A stretch of DNA of 64,000 nt from Megalonaias nervosa. Its lineage: Eukaryota > Mollusca > Bivalvia > Unionida > Unionidae. Positions 59,300 through 64,000 of this stretch are shown here, piece by piece. The DNA lies in the NCBI GenBank assembly GCA_016617855.1, contig JAECUM010004426.1:62001-126000 (forward strand), written 5' to 3'. Made by a program: the position numbers and the translations under genes. How positions within the stretch are numbered: position 1 is the stretch's first letter; each line of letters starts with the position of its first letter. The notes under the pieces were generated by a model. The model made no database searches, was not told the origin of the DNA, and saw only the letters and a list, made by a program, of their open reading frames with translations.

Positions 59300-61744
59300 C
59301 AAAATGAAGATTCAGCCAAAGAAGATCCACCGCTCTAAGCAAGAGGGTAAACCATGCATTGATGTGAGCAAGACGTCATATCCAAACAAGGTTGAGGAAT
59401 TCACTTACGCCCTCTCCAAGGCGTTCAAATCAGAACCTCCCTACCGCAGTGCCAAAGAGAGATGGGATCACATCAGAGAGACTGTCTACAGCACAGCCAC
59501 AAGGATCTTTGGTAAGAAGCTGGCAAAGAACAACGACAGGTTTGAGGCCAACTCCGCCACACTCATACCAGCCATTGAAGAGCGTCGCAGTGCCCACCTG
59601 GAGTACAAGCGTTCCCCCTGCCAGAAGATACTTCAGGCATACAGGTCTACGAAAAGTAAAGTGCAGAGGTTAGCACGGCAGTGCGCCAATGAATACTGGC
59701 TTCAGCTCTGTCAGAGCATCCAGTCCACAGTAGATATCGGAAACATCAGAGGCATGTACGATGGCATAAAGAAAGCAATGGGTCCCACGAAGAAAGTGAC
59801 AGCACCACTGAAGTCTGCCGCAGGCTATACCATCCACAACAAGGGCAAGCAGATGAAGCGCTGGATAGAGTACTACTCTGAACTGTACTCCAGAGAGAAC
59901 CCCGTGACCAATGATGCCCTCAACGCCATTGAAAACCTCCCTCTTATGGCCGAACTGGACGAGAAACCTAATGCGGCAGAACTAAAGAAGGCCTTAGAGA
60001 AACTGTCCTCAGGTAAATCCCCAGGGAAGGATGGCATCCCAGAAGAAGTCATCAAGTGAGGCGGCAGCATGCTGCTCACACTCCTGCACGACCTCCTCTG
60101 CCAGTGCTGGGATGAAGGTGCAGTGCCTCAGGACATGAGAGACGCCAACATCGTAACGCTGTACAAGAACAAGGGCGACAGAAGCGACTGCAACAACTAC
60201 AGGGGCATATCCCTTCTCAGCATCGTGGGTAAAGTCTTCGCACGAGTCATCCTGAACAGGCTGCAGACGCTTGCTGACAGAGTGTATCCAGAGTCGCAGT
60301 GCGGGTTCCACGCAAAGAGCGCAAAGAGGTCCACAATCGATATGATTTGCTCCATCAGGCAACTGCAAAAGTGCACAGAACAATACATACCCCTCTTCCT
60401 GGCCTTTATAGACCTCACCAAGACATTCGATCTGGTCAGCAGAGACGGAATCTTCACAATCCTGACGAAGATTGGATGTCCTCCAAAGCTGCTAAGCATG
60501 GTCCAGTCCTTGCACGACGACATGAAAGGCACAGTGCAGTATGATGGCTCATCGTCCGACCCCTTCGATGTTGGCAGCGGAGTGAAAGAAGGTTGTGTCC
60601 TTGCCCCCACGCTCTTCGGCATCTTCGTCTCTGTCCTGCTCAAGTACGCCTTTGGGACGTCCACAGAAGGGATCTACCTGCACACGCAATTAGACGGCAA
60701 ACTGTTCAACCTGGCACAACTGAAGGCAAAGAGCAGAGTACGAGAAGCAACCATTAGGGACATGCTCTTTGCAGACGATGTTGCTCAAGCCACTCACACA
60801 GAAGCTGAACTACAACGCCTGATGGACCGCTTTGCCAATGCATGCGATGAGTTCGGGTTGACCATCAGCCTAAAGAAAACCAACGTGATGACTCAGGGCG
60901 CGAATCCCCCAGCATTATCATCAAGAACTACAAACTAGAGGTAGTCAGTCAGTTCACGTTCCTTGGCTCTACCATCACCAACAACCTTTCGCTCAACGCC
61001 GAGCTCAACAAGCAGATTGGAAAGGAGTCAACAACTCTCTCTAGGTTGTCGCAGAGAGTGTGGAACAACAGCATGCTGATCCTGAACACTAAGATCTCCG
61101 TTTACCGTGCCTGTGTGTTAAGCACTTTCCTGTACGCCAGTGAAACCCGGACCCTGTACTCCTCACAGGAGAAAAGACTGCGTGCCTTTCACATGCGATG
61201 CCTCCGACGCATACTCGGGATCACCTGGAGCGATCGAATGACAAACAACGAGGTGCTTGAACGTGCCAAGGTTCCCAGCATGGTCACACTTCTCCGTCAA
61301 CGTCGCATCAGATGGCTGGGCCAAATACGTCGAATGGATGACAGACGGATCCCCAAAGACCTTCTTTATTCGGAGCTTGCCTCTGGCAGAAGATCGATCG
61401 GACGGCCACATCTCCGCTTCAAGAATGTTTGCAAGCGCGACATTAAAGTCCTTGAGATCGATGTCAACACCTGGGAAGAGCTTGCTCTAGACAAGTCCAG
61501 CAGGCGACATGCTCTGATCACTGGTCTGAAAGCCGGCGACGACAAGCTACGATTGCTCGCCGATAAAAAACGATCTCAGAGGAAGATAAATCAGCTCCAA
61601 CCCACACCAGACTTAACCTTCAAGTGCAGCAACTGCAGCAAGGACTGCCACTCCCGTGTTGGGCTCCACAGCCACAGAAGACGCTGCACAACCACAAACC
61701 GGGACATCTCTCATGGGCGCACTTCCATCGTCTCTCGAGACTAG
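59300..61744 (+). pseudogene. Non-LTR retrotransposon (LINE) reverse transcriptase, 5'-truncated
   Basis: Nearly complete RT and C-terminal region: KALEKLSSGKSPGKDGIPEE, NIVTLYKNKGDRSDCNNYRG, FLAFIDLTKTFDLVSRDG, VKEGCVLAPTLFGI, and the catalytic MLFADDVAQATH. Then ISVYRACVLSTFLYASETRT, MRCLRRILGITWSDRMTN, RRIRWLGQIRRMDDRRIPK, and a C-terminal zinc-knuckle-like CSNCSKDCHSRVGLHSHRRRC. Breaks: TGA at 60057-60059 with the same frame continuing, and a frame change between 60900 and 61000. There is no endonuclease domain upstream. GC content is much higher than in the surroundings. LINE clade not assigned. Confidence 0.88.
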
Positions 61745-62050
61745 CGGATGCCAACATTTATAAAACACGTACTTTGAAATGTGGTCTCAAGTTCTTTCAT
61801 ATACATGTAATTGCAGTACGTGTATGAAGAAGCATGTAGTACTTTATCCGTTCGTTTAAAAATCTCTGGCGAGTCACATGAAAAACAGACAATTGAAATC
61901 AAGTCATACTTACTTATCAAAACCCGGCATATCACAAGCTCTTTAGGCTATATTCTGACCAGAGTCTTTTTGTTCCTCGCTTTTTCATCATCCTGCAGAC
62001 ACTATCCCCAATATTATACCCACCAAGGAAGCTCAAGTAGTATATCTGAA

Positions 62051-62087
<37 letters not shown>

Positions 62088-64000
62088 TGACAAAATATGC
62101 TTTAATATAGTTTTTTTTGCTATGGTTTTGCATGCAAATTTGTTTGCTCAAACTTGAAACAATTTGCCAACACCAACTATGCAACACAATGTACTAAGAG
62201 CAATTATAAAACAAATTACATACTGTGAATCATTTAACTTCATAAACGACATTCACTCTAAGATTGAATTAAAATATCAAAAAAATATGTAATAGTGTAT
62301 ATGTAGTAAAACACCTGTACATGTTCATTTCTAAACATGTTTTGGCCTACATCAGTAAAACTTAATAGCTGACCACTACATGTTCTCCCCCACCCCTCGA
62401 AAATAATTCTGCAGGCGTCCCAGCACTTGTACGATGCATATTGAGGTTCACAACAGCAAATAAAGGTTATAGAAACGATAACAGTTTTATTTGAGAAAAT
62501 AAGGCCCCGAATTACCATCTTCTTGGAGAGTTCTGGATTCTCCTCCAATCTCTAGCAAAAGCCCTTTAGTTCCTCCACTGAATCACATGGTGTTGCAAGA
62601 ATTTCTTCTGTATATTCTGTGTCTGGGCCTTGTGTATTAACTAAAACTTTCCTTAGGAGGACCAGCTGCTCCTGCTGATTCTCAGTAAGTGTGTCCAGTT
62701 TCATAAATACACTGAGCTGGAAATCTGTAAGAGATTTATGATACTATAAGCATCTGTTTTGAAAGATCAAAATCATTGCTATTAACTCCTTGTCAAGATC
62801 TGTACAGTGAGCATGGGTTTAACAATGAAAAATATTTACGAAATGAAATACATGCTTTTTGTACAGTTTATTTGAAAAAAATAAAACTTACTGTTACTGG
62901 AATCCTGTATTTTTTTACTCCCTGGACATGTTGTTACACTACTGGTGTCTGTAAAGTTGCATTCAATGTAGATGGTTTTGGCGTCAGACTTAGAGATGAC
63001 ACTGGTGTACCAAAGAAATGAAAATAAAAAATCAACTTTATTCAGTAATAAAGCTATGTACACAACAATTTAGAATTTAACAAAGAAATAAATATAGGGC
63101 TTGCAAAATGATGTACAAATTTTTGAACATTTCTGGTTGAATATTCTGCACGATTCTCTAGAACTATGTGTGAATCGCCAATCACACAACTGACATAGAC
63201 CCATCAACTTCCAATGTAAACAAGTTCTTCCATCTAATTAGTAAATATACTGCATAGCTGATGACAGATATTATTCATATGTGCTGTGTTTATTACTCAC
63301 AAAAAGCTCATGTACATAATTATCATTGAAAACATGCTTGTACTAGATTATTTACAACCAACTACAATTCATGTCAGTAATTATCAAAATTTTATTATCT
63401 TTAATATGCATTTTCTTTCTTCACATCTATGTATATCAGCATATGTATACATATGTCTAAACATAAATTCATTTAAATTTCACTTGTGATTGATTTCATT
63501 TTATATTATTTGGTATTTTTTTTAAAAAATGTTTTGGTCAAGAACGATAACTCTTACGCCCCTGACCTAAGCGGGCGGAATTCGAAATGTTAGCCTAACG
63601 GAAGGCATTCTACCACGGTAACCTATCCTGTCCTCGATAATTTTCTTTACAAAAATGTACCAGTGTAACAACATAATTTACTTAATACGAATCGGATAAA
63701 AGTCACAGAAATATGCCAAACAGTTAGGTCATTTTATGAGTTGAACATGTTGGCCGATAGTCCCACTTTCTTCGTTTGAAAATGCGATTGCAGCCATGGC
63801 ATTTCCTCGCGCCTAGCTCGTAGCAGTTTACATGTGCATGATTGCATCAACAGACATCAACCAATAAATAAACGTTATTTTCGACAACTAAAAATGCGAA
63901 TTTACGTTAACTATTTAATATTCATACCGTGGTAGTTCAAAATAGCGGGAAACAGGAGATACGTCTCTGCCACAACGACGATTCGGTAGGTACAGGATGA
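61745..64000. other. 3' flank of the LINE and unique DNA
   Basis: An (AAT)n tract at 62050-62085 may be the tail of the LINE or an independent microsatellite. At 63563-63622 the minus strand has a weak tRNA-like sequence (TACCGTGGTAGAATGCC and TTTCGAATTCC), perhaps a SINE head. No gene recognised. Confidence 0.4.

Overview
The window looks like a piece of an invertebrate nuclear genome. A tRNA-derived SINE with a CA-rich tail, as I remember it from bivalves, favours a marine mollusc (inference, moderate). It is AT-rich, full of microsatellites and decayed retrotransposons, and I recognise no host protein gene. What stands out is two integrated double-stranded DNA virus-like elements of the Polinton/Maverick-adintovirus kind.

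Element A (about 3002-13790, 10.8 kb) has terminal inverted repeats that each also contain an internal inverted copy, so each end can fold into a hairpin. It encodes a packaging ATPase, a zinc-ribbon/phospholipase A2 (PLA2) protein, an intact retroviral-type integrase, one very large replication gene (family B DNA polymerase, SF1 helicase and HNH nuclease in one reading path), a small zinc protein, an HNH homing-type endonuclease, a penton-like protein, a basic virion protein and a Gln-rich coiled-coil protein. I could not find a major capsid protein or a protease, so it may be internally deleted or helper-dependent.

Element B (16389-33711, 17.3 kb) has 407/406-bp terminal inverted repeats carrying their own small gene. 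It holds a fuller set: polymerase B, a tandem HNH protein, a PLA2-integrase-chromodomain protein, a zinc ribbon, an adenain-like protease, basic core proteins, a hexon-like major capsid protein, a penton-like protein, a coiled-coil protein, a packaging ATPase, a phage-tail-fibre-like repeat protein and a membrane protein. It is inserted inside the 3' part of an older R2-like non-LTR retrotransposon, whose coding remnants lie on both sides (15440-16388 and 33712-34020).

The two elements differ in most proteins but share three non-coding traits. (1) A module of tRNA-like sequence, a conserved stem-loop block and repeats (10064-10827 and 16845-17605). (2) A TATATAA-type box placed 0-15 nt before the start codon of most genes. 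(3) Termini beginning AG(C/T)AGTAG. Most large genes are interrupted, often by one-base changes in A/T runs and by in-frame TGA codons, so both copies look dead or imperfectly sequenced; Element A's integrase, ATPase and a few small genes are open.

From 34 to 43 kb there are decayed coding-like stretches, possibly a third old element. Beyond that lie a Gypsy-like gag remnant (48-49 kb), a 2.1-kb minisatellite of a 19-bp unit (50.8-52.9 kb), SINE copies, a hAT-type MITE with a perfect 8-bp target duplication (56.1 kb), and two 5'-truncated LINEs (57.4-58.2 kb minus; 59.3-61.7 kb plus).
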